Source of the DNA: Paulinella micropora
Taxonomy: Eukaryota; Cercozoa; Imbricatea; Euglyphida; Paulinellidae
Assembly (NCBI GenBank): GCA_019918135.1
Contig: WBZZ01002058.1
Coordinates: 1-64,000, forward strand
Direction of reading: 5' to 3'
Length of the DNA: 64,000 nucleotides
Shown here: one piece after another, positions 1-10,075 of the stretch
How the letters are laid out: each line of letters opens with the position of its first letter
How positions within the stretch are numbered: the first letter of the stretch is position 1
Position numbers and translations under genes: made by a program
Notes under the pieces: generated by a model
The model's database searches: none
Seen by the model: only the letters and a program-made list of their open reading frames with translations
Told to the model about the DNA's origin: nothing

Positions 1-283
1 CCGGCGGCTCGGCGAACCAAGATCCAGACCCTGGGGGTTGGCGTGCGGTCCCAGTTGGCTAGCCAGCCGAAGAAAGAAGTGTAGCCTCGCGGGTGGAAGA
101 CTGTTGGCTGCTAGCCCCACCCCTCTGGGCGGCTCTGGCGCCCGGCGCTAGCTCTCGGGCTATTCTTTTTACTCATGACGACGCAGGGCCTGTTTGAGCT
201 GAGCCAGCCAGCCAGCCAGCCAGCCGTGGAGGGCGTGTCTGTCGGCCGGCGCTAGCTACCCGCTCCCCCGGTGCAGCGCCGGC

Positions 284-1414
284 CTAGTCTGGCTGGCTGG
301 CTAGCCACCAGGCGGCGGCCGCCTGGGCGGCCAGCGCGAGCCACGGGAGCGCCCCAGCCGCGCGTCGGGCGGAGCTGGCCTCCTCGCCACGGGGCGCGGT
401 CGCGCTCGGGCCGGGGCTGGCGGCGGGGCTGGGGCTGGCCGCGGGGCTGGGCGGGGGCACGCACACCGCCAAAGCAGACTGGCGCGCCGGCCCGGCCGAC
501 CAGGCGGCCGCCAGCGTCAGGTCGGAGTACAGGCTCACCCGGGCATTGTGCACGAGCAACAGGACCTCGTCGTCCGCGGCCGCCAGGCACAGGTGTCGCG
601 CCGTGGCCGCCAGCTGCGTAGCGTTGGAACCACTGGCGAGCAGCGAGCAGCCCCCCCCGCCGCCGCGGCAGTGCCAGACCTCCGCCGTAAACTGTGAGTC
701 CCCTGGCTCGACGCCGCGCAGCGCGTAAGTCACGTCCTTACCCCACGGCAGCGGAGCCCGCAGGCCCGCGCGCGCTAGCTCGGGGACCGCCAGGCTGTAG
801 TTCTGGCCCGGCCGCAGCTGTGGCCAGTCGCTGGGTGCGGACATGACCCCCGACGATGGCCCGGGCAGGACGGGAGACCGTGACGGGGAACTGCTAGTTA
901 GCTCTGAGGCCTGGGCTGGTAGAGGCCAAGGTAGTAGCAGGCCCGGGCACGCTTCGGTTGTGACATAGGGCAGCGTTATGAACGTCGTGACCCGGGCCAG
1001 GCCCGCTGGCGCCACGGTGGTGGCGGTGAAGGACACGTTGTAGGTCCCCAGCAGATCGTCGGTCGAGTTACAGTCGTGGCCAAACCACACAGAGCCGTGC
1101 TGTTCGCGGGTGAGCACTCTGGTCTCTGTGCGCCAGCTTCCGTCGTTAGCCCAGGCTGTGGTGTGCATTGCCTGCTGCGAACGGACGATCAGCGAGTCGC
1201 CGGTTCGGTAAGTCAGGGAATGTAGGTACAAGGCATAGGAATACAGCGCACGCACCTGGTAGCAGAGTGTGTCTCCCAGCGCGAGGTCTTGCGTGTAGTT
1301 CAGGCCCGGCACGACCTCGGGGCAGCTTGCTGAGCCAAGCACGCCGAAGCTTGCTACGAGCCAATACGTTACGAAAAGCCCTGTCCCGGCAAGGTGGTGT
1401 TTCGCCGGACGCAT
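284..1414 (-). CDS. Secreted, probably GPI-anchored glycoprotein, unknown function
   Basis: The 376-residue ORF is intact and starts at an ATG. An N-terminal hydrophobic stretch ending near GVLGSASC looks like a signal peptide. The body has scattered cysteines and five N-x-S/T sequons (NYT, NST, NVS, NYS, NAT). The motif PGxNY occurs twice (near residues 36 and 203), so the ectodomain may be two diverged copies of one domain. A Pro/Ser/Ala-rich stalk (PSPAASPSPAASP) follows. The protein ends in a small-residue and hydrophobic tail with only a few residues after it, the usual layout of a GPI-attachment signal. It is divergently oriented from the secreted-protein gene at 1747, with a 332-bp spacer. 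I recognise no family. Extracellular location is well supported; the role is unknown. Confidence 0.7.
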   Translation of the reverse strand: MRPAKHHLAGTGLFVTYWLVASFGVLGSASCPEVVPGLNYTQDLALGDTLCYQVRALYSYALYLHSLTYRTGDSLIVRSQQAMHTTAWANDGSWRTETRVLTREQHGSVWFGHDCNSTDDLLGTYNVSFTATTVAPAGLARVTTFITLPYVTTEACPGLLLPWPLPAQASELTSSSPSRSPVLPGPSSGVMSAPSDWPQLRPGQNYSLAVPELARAGLRAPLPWGKDVTYALRGVEPGDSQFTAEVWHCRGGGGGCSLLASGSNATQLAATARHLCLAAADDEVLLLVHNARVSLYSDLTLAAAWSAGPARQSALAVCVPPPSPAASPSPAASPGPSATAPRGEEASSARRAAGALPWLALAAQAAAAWWLASQPD

Positions 1415-1746
1415 GGAAGGCCCCTTGCGCTCGTTGCTCTTTGTGTAGGCGGGCTGCTGGTCGGGAGTGGGAGGTGGGAAGGTACTAGGGAGAATAGCAA
1501 AGCTGGGGCAAGAGGGAGAGAGACACAGAGGGCAGACTCCGCTCCCTCCCGCGCAGGTGTTACCTCGCCCTCACGTGCCCTCTGCCGTCCTTCTCTCGGC
1601 GCAGGGGGTGTGCTACTACCCTTCTTCCCTTTTCCCTTCTTCACACTTTTGCTTGCTCCGCCAGGCGCACAAGAGAGAAAAAAAGTCCCTCGCCTCTTGC
1701 TTGGCTAGGCGCCAACCCCTTCCCCCGGAGCCGATCTTCCCCTGTT
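1415..1746. promoter_or_regulatory. Divergent intergenic spacer between two secreted-protein genes
   Basis: This 332-bp gap separates two head-to-head genes that both encode signal-peptide glycoproteins, so it must hold both promoters. It contains a T/C-rich stretch near 1615-1665 and pyrimidine-rich sequence (cttcccc) just before the 1747 start. I see no clear TATA box. The promoter role is inferred from gene orientation only. Confidence 0.35.
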
Positions 1747-2490
1747 ATGCGTGTTCCTGGGTGGTGGTGGTGGTGGCTAACGGCTCCGGTTCTGGCAAAC
1801 CTCTCGGAGCTAGGGGGCATAGGCTCCGTCCCGTTGGTGCTGGACGCGCTGGACCTGGGCACGGGCGTCACCTATCCCTGGCCGGTGCCGCTGGGACGGG
1901 CCAGGCACTGCCGGAGGTGGACCCCCGCGCCCTCGGCCGCAAACCAGAGCATACGCCAGCTGATCTTCTGCAGTGAGAACGCCAGGATCCTGGAAGGCTG
2001 CGAGGCTACCGCCAGCGACGCCGAGACTCACGCGGGCGTCTGTTCTCCGCTGGACCTGTGGGCCCTGCAGAGCAAACATGGGCATGCGCTGGGCTGGACG
2101 GTGGGCCCCGCGAACGCGACCCGCTTTGCCAACTGGACGTGGCACCGGAGCCTGGTCGCGTTCGGTCGCAACCAGAGCTACGCCCGGGACGCCCAGCTGG
2201 ACTCGCTGTTTACTTCCAGCGTGGGCGACCTGTTGCTCTTTCCCTTGTACGCCCTTGGCGCGTACGTGTGGGAAGGGGGAGAGGCTTTCTCTTGGTCGGT
2301 GCTGCGCTGCTTCTACCAAGAGAGCGGTGGAGGCTCCGGCGGCTGGCGCTACTGCTGCGCTCGGCTCAATAACCAAGAACTGCCAGGAAAGCATTGGGCC
2401 TGGGAAGAGTGTCTGGACCTGCCCCCCCGTTTCACGGGCCTCGTGGACAGCTCGGAGGGAAGCTGTAGCAGCTCGCGTAACTTGCCCTGA
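1747..2490 (+). CDS. Secreted cysteine-rich glycoprotein, unknown function
   Basis: The 247-residue ORF is intact, with ATG start and TGA stop. The N-terminus has a run of five tryptophans followed by LTAPVLA, read here as a signal peptide. The mature part has about ten cysteines, many Trp residues and sequons NLS, NQS (twice), NAT and NWT. There is no transmembrane segment or GPI-like tail, so it is probably soluble and secreted. Its composition (Trp, Cys, glycosylation) resembles the giant extracellular gene at 28-37 kb, but I could not align a specific domain. It pairs divergently with the 284-1414 gene. AT-richer retroelement relics begin right after its stop. Confidence 0.7.
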   Translation: MRVPGWWWWWLTAPVLANLSELGGIGSVPLVLDALDLGTGVTYPWPVPLGRARHCRRWTPAPSAANQSIRQLIFCSENARILEGCEATASDAETHAGVCSPLDLWALQSKHGHALGWTVGPANATRFANWTWHRSLVAFGRNQSYARDAQLDSLFTSSVGDLLLFPLYALGAYVWEGGEAFSWSVLRCFYQESGGGSGGWRYCCARLNNQELPGKHWAWEECLDLPPRFTGLVDSSEGSCSSSRNLP

Positions 2491-2524
2491 GAGACATGAC
2501 CTTGAGCGAGTTGCTCTATAACCT

Positions 2525-3374
2525 TTAAGAACTCCTCAAGGTTGGATCAGGGAGTAATGCTTGCCAGGTGCTTTGATGGTACCTTTTAAAGGGTTGCATG
2601 TGTTTGAGCTTCCTCATGATCATATCGGTTTTCATGATCTCAGGAATGACTCCCATCAACTTTTCCTGCTTATTCAAAAGGGTAGTGTAATTAGCTAGCC
2701 ATGCACTCACCTCACTGGATTCCTTTGGGTAACAGTGATAGACTGCTTCTTGGTCCTCTTCAAACTTTATGAGGTCAAGCCCCCCATATGTTTCTTGAGG
2801 GCCAAGAAGCAGGCTACCCCATCGGTTCCCCCTTGCCTCATAATAGCCATCACTTTCCTATCATGAGCACAAGATTGAAGTAAGAAAGCATATAGGAGCC
2901 TATTCAACCTTGCTTTCTTTTCTTTTCTCTGTTGCTCATAATACTGTTCACTAAATCTTATGCAAATAGCGGCTTGGGCTTGTTCCTCCCAGTCGCCATT
3001 GGCATCTCAGATTTTTGTTCAGTTGGTATGATGGCTGGCGGTTTTGCAGAAGCATCTTCACTCTCCTCTTTCTTATCCTTAGCTTCCTCTTTCTTATCCT
3101 TAGCTTCTGCTTCTTCTTGCTCGCCTATTCCTTCTTCTTCCTCTCCTTGTGGTGATTTAAAGGGTGCATTGATAGGGGAGTCAGGAGGAATTTAGGTAGA
3201 TAGGGGTGTTGCTAAGGTGTGAGTCTGGAAACCCGGTATCAATGATAGGATTTCTGGGTGCGTGACACCTATTATAGATATAAAGGTGTATTCCCACAGC
3301 TCCCATTCTTTCCCATGATCGTACTTAGGCGTTTCCAGCCTCATTTTGACTAGGTCAGAGTTATAAGATGCCAT
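2525..3374 (-). pseudogene. Retrotransposon Gag relic, copia/UBN2-like (copy B)
   Basis: Three minus-strand reading-frame pieces line up as one broken Gag. The first (from 3374) has WELWEYTFISIIG and continues, after a frame change near 3195, into a Glu/Lys-rich linker (EEEEGIGEQEEAEAKDKKEE) ending at a stop near 2935. The next contains LLYAFLLQSC and GTDGVACFLALKKHM, then another frame change. The last (from 2710) reads SAWLANYTTLLNKQEKLMG and MRKLKHMQPFKRYH. The pattern of an aromatic-rich start, a helical core and a final K-L-x-x-M/L-P-like segment resembles copia-type UBN2 Gag domains. No zinc knuckle, protease or RT follows, so the element is truncated close to the stop of the 1747 gene. 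Copia assignment is moderate. Confidence 0.45.
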
Positions 3375-3489
3375 CTTAGCGTTTCGAAGGGCGGAAGGTA
3401 GGAGAAAACCTCGACTACCAGATTTGCTCTCACTATTTCTAGTGAAGCTAGATTAGTAAGGGTTTGTTCTTAATGAACAGTTCGATTAA

Positions 3490-3632
3490 AATTAGGTGGC
3501 AGCCTTCCGCACGTTCCACCCCAGGTGTTTGTTGGCAGCCTTCTGCACGTTCCAACAGTTCACCTGATTTGGTGACAGCCTTCCGCACGTCACCGGTTCG
3601 TTTGTTCTGGTAGCCTTCCACACACCACGAAA
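3490..3632. repeat. Four degenerate tandem repeats in retroelement leader
   Basis: The motif ggcagccttccgcacg, with small variations, recurs four times at about 40-bp spacing (near 3491, 3531, 3572 and 3609). It lies between the candidate LTR and Gag copy B. It may be a regulatory leader repeat of the element; this is inferred from position. Confidence 0.5.
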
Positions 3633-3703
3633 AACGGTAGAAAAAGTGCATATGTGAATAAAGTTTATCAGGCTTTATGTTCACGCTTCAAGGCTTCATA
3701 ACC

Positions 3704-3906
3704 TGTTAGACTACCTTAATAAACCGGAGTCAAAGCTAATCTGTTAGTGCTATCGTATGCAGTATAAACTTTATTAGAAGAACGCGCCAAGACAAAAATC
3801 GGGAACGTATTAGGCCGGACACACGTAATGGCTCTAACGACACGCATTACATATGCCGGCCCGTACTGTCTAACCTAATTAATATATTATATTAATAGGT
3901 CTAACA
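3704..3906 (-). mobile_element. Candidate solo or 5' LTR (about 203 bp)
   Basis: The segment starts TGTTAGAC and ends GTCTAACA, perfect 8-bp terminal inverted repeats with TG...CA ends as in LTRs. On the minus strand it is followed by ggttatgaagcc, which could be a primer-binding site, then the repeat leader, then Gag copy B. That is the correct order for a 5' LTR. Its other edge cuts Gag copy A exactly at 3906, suggesting insertion into an older element. I found no second copy in the window and no clear target-site duplication. Confidence 0.4.
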
Positions 3907-4275
3907 TGTTAACAGATGGGACGGCAGTGGAGGAAGAACTACTAGTAGCGCTGGAGGAGGAGCTGCTGCGTTCCTTTTTGACTTCTTCTTATCTCCCTGA
4001 TCCTGACCTTCATCCTCACTATCGGTGGTAGGTGAGAGGAATGGTTCATTAGGTGGTGTATCGGGCGGATCGAAAGAATTTACCTGTTTTGCCTGTAAAG
4101 GCAAAGGGTGTCGCCTGTGGGGGGGTAGCTCCCCTATTCCAAATGGGTCATGGATAGCAAATGCAGCAAGAAAACCGTACTCCCAGTTATCCCAGTCTGG
4201 GTCTTTGCTATTGAATGGTGAGGGGTCCACTTTAAACCCTTTGTGTAACGACGTCCCAAACATGGGGTAAGCCAT
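3907..4275 (-). pseudogene. Retrotransposon Gag N-terminal relic (copy A), cut by LTR
   Basis: The minus-strand ORF from an ATG at 4275 begins MAYPMFGTSLHKG and contains DPDWDNWEYGFLAAFAI. A Pro/Asp/Glu/Lys-rich linker (PPDTPPNEPFLSPTTDSEDE) follows. It parallels copy B: both have a W-E-Y/W-x-x-F core and a linker with P-P-D-[ST]-P. The reading frame stops inside the candidate LTR at 3901-3906. It is therefore the 5' part of a related element disrupted by the copy-B element. Confidence 0.45.
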
Positions 4276-4551
4276 GTTCAGGATCAAAGTGCGGAAGATA
4301 GGAGTTAGTCTTAGTCTCAACTATCAATAAATTCCTACGGTTAGGTAGAAATGGGGAAATTATTATTAGGGATGAAGCGGTGGCAGTTTGGTGTGTCTGT
4401 GCTATGCTGTCTAGCCACAAGACATTATTGAGGTGGGTGCCACGGTTCCAACACTTTTTCCAGTCACCAGTCATAATTATTGATAGGTAAATTTGAATAC
4501 CGGGCAACACACCAGGTAAAGTGGCAGTCTTTCACCCTTTTTAATTTTTTT

Positions 4552-5254
4552 CCAGACTGACTTGAACAACTCCAATCGCTACACAACTCGTGCTAGCACT
4601 TGAAACATTCTCGTTAGTTCTCAGAATTTGCATTGTTTCGCAAGCCTGAGGGACAAGTAGTCTGTCAAGTGAGAGTACTAAATAAAGGTGACTGGAATTG
4701 ACCATCCCAGCGTCTTTTGGTACCTACCCTGTTCTCTGTCATGTGACAGCAGTGTGTGTATTCAAGTGAATGCCGGTTGGTAATTTCCTGTGGCACAGGA
4801 GGGTCACCTAGTCAAGACTTATTAATACATAAGTCAAGTTTAATAGTTAGTATTAACTTGCCAAGCCTGGCAGTGACGGTTAATTAGGTGATGTGATTAA
4901 TACAAAGGGTATGTATGTTAATTAATATTAATAATCATGTTCCTAGTATGGAAAACTTCAGAGTTAATTACTGGTATGGGTGGCATTTGTAAGTCTTGAC
5001 TACCCTCCTGTGAGGAAATTACCAACCGGCATTCAAATGAATACACACACTGCTGTCATTTGATCTCAAAATACTTCCGAGAACAGGGAAGGTACCAAAA
5101 GACGCTGGGATGGTCAATTCCAGTTTATTTAGTACACTTGCTTGACAGACTACTTGTCCCTTGCGAAACAATGCAAATTCTGAGAACTGGCGAATAGTTA
5201 TTCAAGTGCTACACGTGTTGTGTAGCAGTTGGAGTTGTTTAAGTTAGTCTGTGG
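4552..5254. repeat. Long imperfect palindrome, arms about 270 bp, loop about 166 bp
   Basis: The left arm (about 4552-4822) and right arm (about 4989-5254) are reverse complements with small indels. For example tggtcaattccagt in the right arm pairs with actggaattgacca in the left. The arms contain no ORF. Arm divergence implies age. The structure could be a foldback element, two oppositely oriented LTR fragments, or an origin-like hairpin. It sits in the AT-rich retroelement graveyard. Confidence 0.8.
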
Positions 5255-5330
5255 AAAAATAAAGGAAAATATGTTAAGTATTACCACTTTAACTAACCTA
5301 TCTGACTTGTTTTACCATTTTACTTAGGGT

Positions 5331-5412
5331 GTTGACTGGAAACCGGAAAGCACGGTCCAAGGAAATAAAATATGACTGGAGACCGGAAAAAGCGGTCAAA
5401 GGAATAAAGTTT
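5331..5412. repeat. Two-copy 40-bp direct repeat
   Basis: The motif gactggaaaccggaaag...ggtcc/aaaggaa(t)aaa occurs twice in tandem. The surrounding 5260-6100 region is AT-rich, non-coding, and includes a 16-bp poly-C near 5651. I see no gene in it. Confidence 0.5.
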
Positions 5413-6465
5413 CAGATATGGGGAAAAGGTAATAGTCAAGCTTTTTCTAAAAAGCTAGCTGTTAAAGGGAAATAAATTGATCTGTTAACGGCAGTTGAAA
5501 ACGTAACAACTACAAGTTATGACAGTTGATAAATAAACGAAAAATGAAGTAACGGAACTAAAAATATAAGTGTAAACTTGAAGTAAAATCTTGAAGAAAG
5601 TTTAACACAATATTAATGTTTCGGTCCGGTACGGTAGTCATTCCGATAACTCCCCCCCCCCCCCCCAGACCATAACGGTAGGTTGGAGTTGCGATCGAAA
5701 CGCATCTTAACAGATGATTGACTAAATGATGTGTAAATAAGTATAAAAAGAAAATGAATCAAAGAGATTGCAGATGTAGACCAATTCGCGATATGTGCGT
5801 GCGTATATGTGTCAACGCATTGATCAAGATAGTATCAACATGCAGAGGCAGGACGGATATAGTGTACCCAATCATACATCATGACGGAGCATAAGGCCAA
5901 CACTTTCACTACGTGTTCAAAGCGGTAAATAGTATTGTGTGACCTGCCTATTCGAAATAGCAGTTGCCTATCAAAATATGTGAATATGACTATCGTACAT
6001 GCATGCAGAAAACACTAACTTGTTGGGTGGTATATGAAGTGGGAAAGGAGATAGAGTCCGTCGGGAGTCTAAAAGCAAAACCACTTGAAAGTCTACTTCG
6101 ATCTCAATTTGAAAACATGAAAATCGTACTTCTTACCGTTGTAAGGCTTTCGTAAACGTTTGAGCTGTTCGGGAATGATATAGCCTTTAGCTTTGTAGTT
6201 GGAGCTTGGCTTGAACTGGATATCCCGATGCACGCTCGCTGTCGAGTGTCATCTTCTTCCAGGAGTTGAGAGGCTTCGTCCATTGGAGATGCGTCGGTCC
6301 CTCCCTGATCGTGCCATCCGGATGGGCAACCGGCTTCACGTAAACTGGGCATATTAGATAGCGAAGTGATGCCGAGTTGATGGACGCGAAAGTCGTCGCG
6401 ATCGTCCGTGGGATCTTCATCCATGATCATCCCTAACTCGAGCAAGCCATCGTCGATGAAGGCTA

Positions 6466-7065
6466 TCACCTCACCAACAACATATTGTTTCTGGTCGTCA
6501 TTGTGCGCCTGATCCTGGACCGGGTCGATGGCCTGAGCCAGATCGGTTGGGGCCGTGTAGGGGCTGATGTGTGCAATGTCAATTTTGCAGAGGACCTTGT
6601 TGGTGTGCTCGTGCCGGAGGCGAAAGTTGTTATTGGAAGTTTTTCCAATATAATGAAAGGGCCGTCGTGTTGGAGAACAGAAGAGGCGGGAATACCTTTG
6701 GTTGACTGCTTGGGGCGATAGACGGTGACTCGCTCATCCACCTTCCAATCGGGTAGTTTGCGTCGCCGTTGCTTGTTCTTCTGTTCGCTGGCAGCCTTGC
6801 GCGTGAAGGAGGCGTATTCCTTGACACACGCCGTGACAGCAATCCGGGCTAAGCGGAGAGTGTCGAGTTGGTCCGATGTCTGGACGGTCATCGGGCCAGA
6901 CTTAGTCATCGCGGCGGTTGATCGAGCCGCGCGTTCAGCGATGACGTCGGGAGAATCGAAGATATCGATAGATGTACGTGGCTGGCGAGCCATCATACCT
7001 TCAAAAGCGGATACGCCGGTGGCGGTAGAGACGTAAGTGTTCTGCGAGAACGACAGAGCTGGCAT
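6466..7065 (-). pseudogene. Integrase C-terminal region of the Ty3-like element
   Basis: The piece reads on from the integrase core in a shifted frame. It has a basic patch (KNKQRRRKLPDWKVDERV) followed by GPFIILEKLP, the small beta-barrel-like segment usual at the C-terminus of gypsy integrases. After about 6640 the frame loses resemblance. A further open stretch (6104-6469) has acidic and Ser-rich sequence and may be the degraded end of pol. Confidence 0.6.
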
Positions 7066-8143
7066 GGCCTTGGGCCAAGTCTTCTTTGTCTTTGTCTGCG
7101 AGTGCCTGGATAGCGCGGCGGAGGCTTTGATGCCTGCGTTCTACCATGCCTAACTGATGGTGAGAGTATGGCGCGGTGGTGAGCCATTCGATTCCAGCCA
7201 TGCTGCAGAAAGCCTTGGCAAGATTGCCACGGAAAGATCCATGATCGTCAGACAGGATGGCCTCAGGAAAACCAACAAGGCAAACCCATCGGGCGAGGAT
7301 GGTCTCAACGGTTTCTTCAGCAGTGGTGGAAACGACTGGAATAAACAGCAAGTAACCTGCGAATAGATCGACTATAGTTAACACGTACTGTTCGAGTACG
7401 CCTTCGATGCCTACATGAACATGATCTATGCCTATAGCTTGACCTGGATGGCTCCAGACTAACGAGTTATAGCGGCCATGATTAAGTTTGAGGCGGGCGT
7501 GTGATAGTTGACAAAAGTGGCAATCTTTGAGGATAGCCGCAATGTCGGCGTGCATCTTGTCTTTCCCATCGGGTCCGAACCATATGTATCGCTGATGGAT
7601 GTATGGGGCAAGGGTGGGGACCTTTGCGTGATTCTGGATCAAGTGAGCATGGGAGACAAGCTTGCGTATGAGGGGATTGGGAACATATATACGGCGGGAG
7701 CGGTCGGGCATGATATGTACCGCTAGCCCTCCCTTGAAAAAGAGAAGAGTATTACCCTGGCCGATAGATGTAGATCCTTCCCAAAGCGGTTGCAAAAGGG
7801 GGTCTTCTTTCTGCGCTGACTGGATATCCGCGCGCGTGACGCGCGGGGCATGTGATGTAGCATACATATTAAGCACAGCATGGCGATCCAATCCAAAGTT
7901 ATGAACAAGCCACACAAGGTTGTCCTCGAGGAAGACGATCTTGTGACATGCTAATACTGTCTCACGGGAGATGGTCTCACCGTCGGGTATGAGGTGTACC
8001 ATGCCTTGAGGAACAAGCACAGCAAAAGGCTTGTTGAGAGCGAAAAGTTGACGGGCTACTTCCGGAGCACGCTCCGCGGGCGGGATGACTATGGCGTAGT
8101 CCCATGGGGCCTGTAAGGTCTTGATCGTTGGTGCACCGCGCAA
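7001..8143 (-). pseudogene. Integrase core of the Ty3-like element
   Basis: This 380-residue frame holds an HHCC-type zinc domain (H165/H172 region, then C208-H-F-C211). It also holds the DDE catalytic core: D240 in GIDHVHVG, D299/D300 in LSDDHGSFRGN, and E335 in GMVERRHQ. The spacing is normal for retroviral-type integrases. The N-terminal about 100 residues look like the tether or spacer after RNase H. No intact start is expected because it was part of a polyprotein. The catalytic residues survive although the surrounding polyprotein is broken. Confidence 0.8.
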
Positions 8144-8176
8144 AATCCGACAGTCGTGCTTCTTAAAGCGCGCGTC

Positions 8177-8741
8177 TCATTGCGGATGACTACCGTCAAT
8201 CGCGAGCCAAAAGGAGCGTCCACTGGACTGTAACATGGTTGCCGGGATGGTGTCCAGTAGCTGATTCGTCGCTTCGACTTCCCCGAGGAGAGTGGGTTGG
8301 CAAGGCGATATACAAGGAACACGAGAGAGGGCATCAGGAAGGAGATTTTGTTTACCCTGAATGTATTCCACCTTGAAGCGGATAGTTTGAAGGTGGTCTA
8401 GGACCCATCCGACAACCATCGGGCTTCTGGCGTGGTATAGCCATATGAGCGGGCGATGATCCGTGACGATAGTCAGCGGAATCAGATGATCACTAGCATC
8501 AATATAGTAACGGGATTGCTGAACTCCGTAAATTATACCGTAAGCTTCCCGAACATACGTGACCCACCGAGATTGAGTATCCGTGAATTTAAGCGAGAAA
8601 TATTAAGAGATGACGGGTGCAGACTTCTCAGGGCCCGAATGTAGAGGTCCACCGATGCCAACGATGCTTGCGTCTGTTCGAAGGTAGAGTTGTTGCGTCT
8701 TGTTGTACTTGGCGAGGATCGGTAGCGTTGTCAGGACACGC
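8177..8741 (-). pseudogene. RNase H domain of the Ty3-like element, with in-frame stop
   Basis: The minus-strand frame contains LRTDASIVGIGG (first catalytic Asp), REAYGIIYGV (Glu), TIVTDHRPLIWL (Asp) and the hallmark segment VEYIQGKQNLLPDALSR. A TAA codon at 8603-8605 falls between the first Asp and the Glu, in the same frame. This directly shows a substitution-type loss of the polyprotein. Confidence 0.75.
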
Positions 8742-10008
8742 TTAAGCTTTGCGAAGCATTTCTTCTCTTTTTTCACGGAAAAAGTTGGGTCCCGTAGGCC
8801 GGGCGATCGCAGACTTGAGTATATCGGAGAGCGGCGCCACCAAGCGAGAGTAGTTACGAATATGCGCCTGAATAAAGTTGGTCATACTGAGTATTGAACG
8901 GACCTCGGTGATGTTCTGCGGTTCAGATATCTTCAGGAGTGCATCGATTTTGCTTGTGTCGGCGGCGACGCCTTTCTTGCTGCAGATTTTGCCAAGCACG
9001 GGTGAGTTGTAGCCAATGCGTAGCTTGTCCGCGGCGAAGTAACAGCCGGCTGCCTCCGCAGCCTCCATGAGCTTCTCCAGTTGGTTCATATGGACGTCGA
9101 AGTCGTCGCGAGCCAAATGTACGTCGTCGATGTATGCTGCAGCCATCTGACCCCAAAAAGGGAGATGGCCAAAAGACTTGTCGACTGCGCGTTGGAAGTC
9201 ACCAGGGGCGCGGTGGATACCCTGCGTCATATTATTATAGTTGGGGACTAGAAGTCCACGAGGAGTCCATACGGCGAGGATGTCGCGGCTACCGTCTGTA
9301 GGGTCGATCTTCAGGTGCGAAAAACCATCAACCATGTCCAACGCGGAGAGATAGTTATATCCCGCGAAGAGCTCACGGTGATGATCGGGGTTAGGAAGGC
9401 CGGGGACCGGAAGGATGAGCCGGTCGTTAACCGCGCGGTAGTCGAATACCATGCGGATGCCTTTGAAATGATCCTGCAAGAGGGAGTTAAACTTGCTTAC
9501 AGGGCACGGTCTAGTAGCCCACTCACAATTAGGAGAGGCAAAACTATAGCGGACCAGTAGCAAGCATATCGTCTGCCCACTGGGTCAGGAACTCTCTGAC
9601 AGCAGGCGTCCATCTAGGGCAGGGAACCCAAATAGGCTGTGCGCCTGGACGTAGCTTCAAAGAGATAACGGTGTGAGTAAAACAGCCAGCCTTTTCATGG
9701 AATCGGTCGCCGTAACGCTCTAGAAAATCTTTCGCTCTTTTCTTCTGAGGGGGAGTGAGGTTGGAGCTAATAGTATCCGGGCCGAACTTGGGTTTAGGTG
9801 GTTCTGTCTTCTTTTCCTTCTGCTCGTCTAGGTACTGTCGGCATATTAACCGCTCTGAAAGCATCAAAACGGGGTCTGGGAATAGGCCTGTGATGTCATC
9901 TGGTGTGACGAGTAAAATACCTGGGTCAGAAGTCATGTACATAGAGAGCCAGTCTAGACCGCTAATCGGGGGATGTTCCCTGTCATGCGGTAACATTAGC
10001 TGGGCCAC
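8742..10008 (-). pseudogene. Reverse transcriptase of the Ty3-like element
   Basis: The upstream frame (10008-9544) ends with the RT entry region LTPPQKKRAKDFLERYGD and then CPRWTPAVREFL. The frame shifts near 9550, and 9563-8742 carries the palm and fingers: RMVFDYRAVND, LSALDMVDGFSHLKI, the catalytic YIDD in AAAYIDDVHLARDD, and LGKICSKKG. The order and spacing fit Ty3/gypsy RT. YIDD replaces the more common YxDD variants and is compatible with activity. A frameshift separates the two halves. Confidence 0.85.
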
Positions 10009-10075
10009 AATATGGGGTTTGATAGGATTTGGATACGGCTCCGTGGGTTGTCACTGCGTCCTGCACGTCTCCGGC

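Noticed and set aside
2932-3195. Plus-strand Ser-rich ORF with hydrophobic start
   Set aside because: The minus strand of the same DNA matches the Glu/Lys linker of the other Gag relic, so the plus ORF is its shadow.
3490-3632. CRISPR-like array
   Set aside because: Only four degenerate copies, with repeat-like spacers and no cas genes, in a eukaryotic-type context within a retroelement leader.
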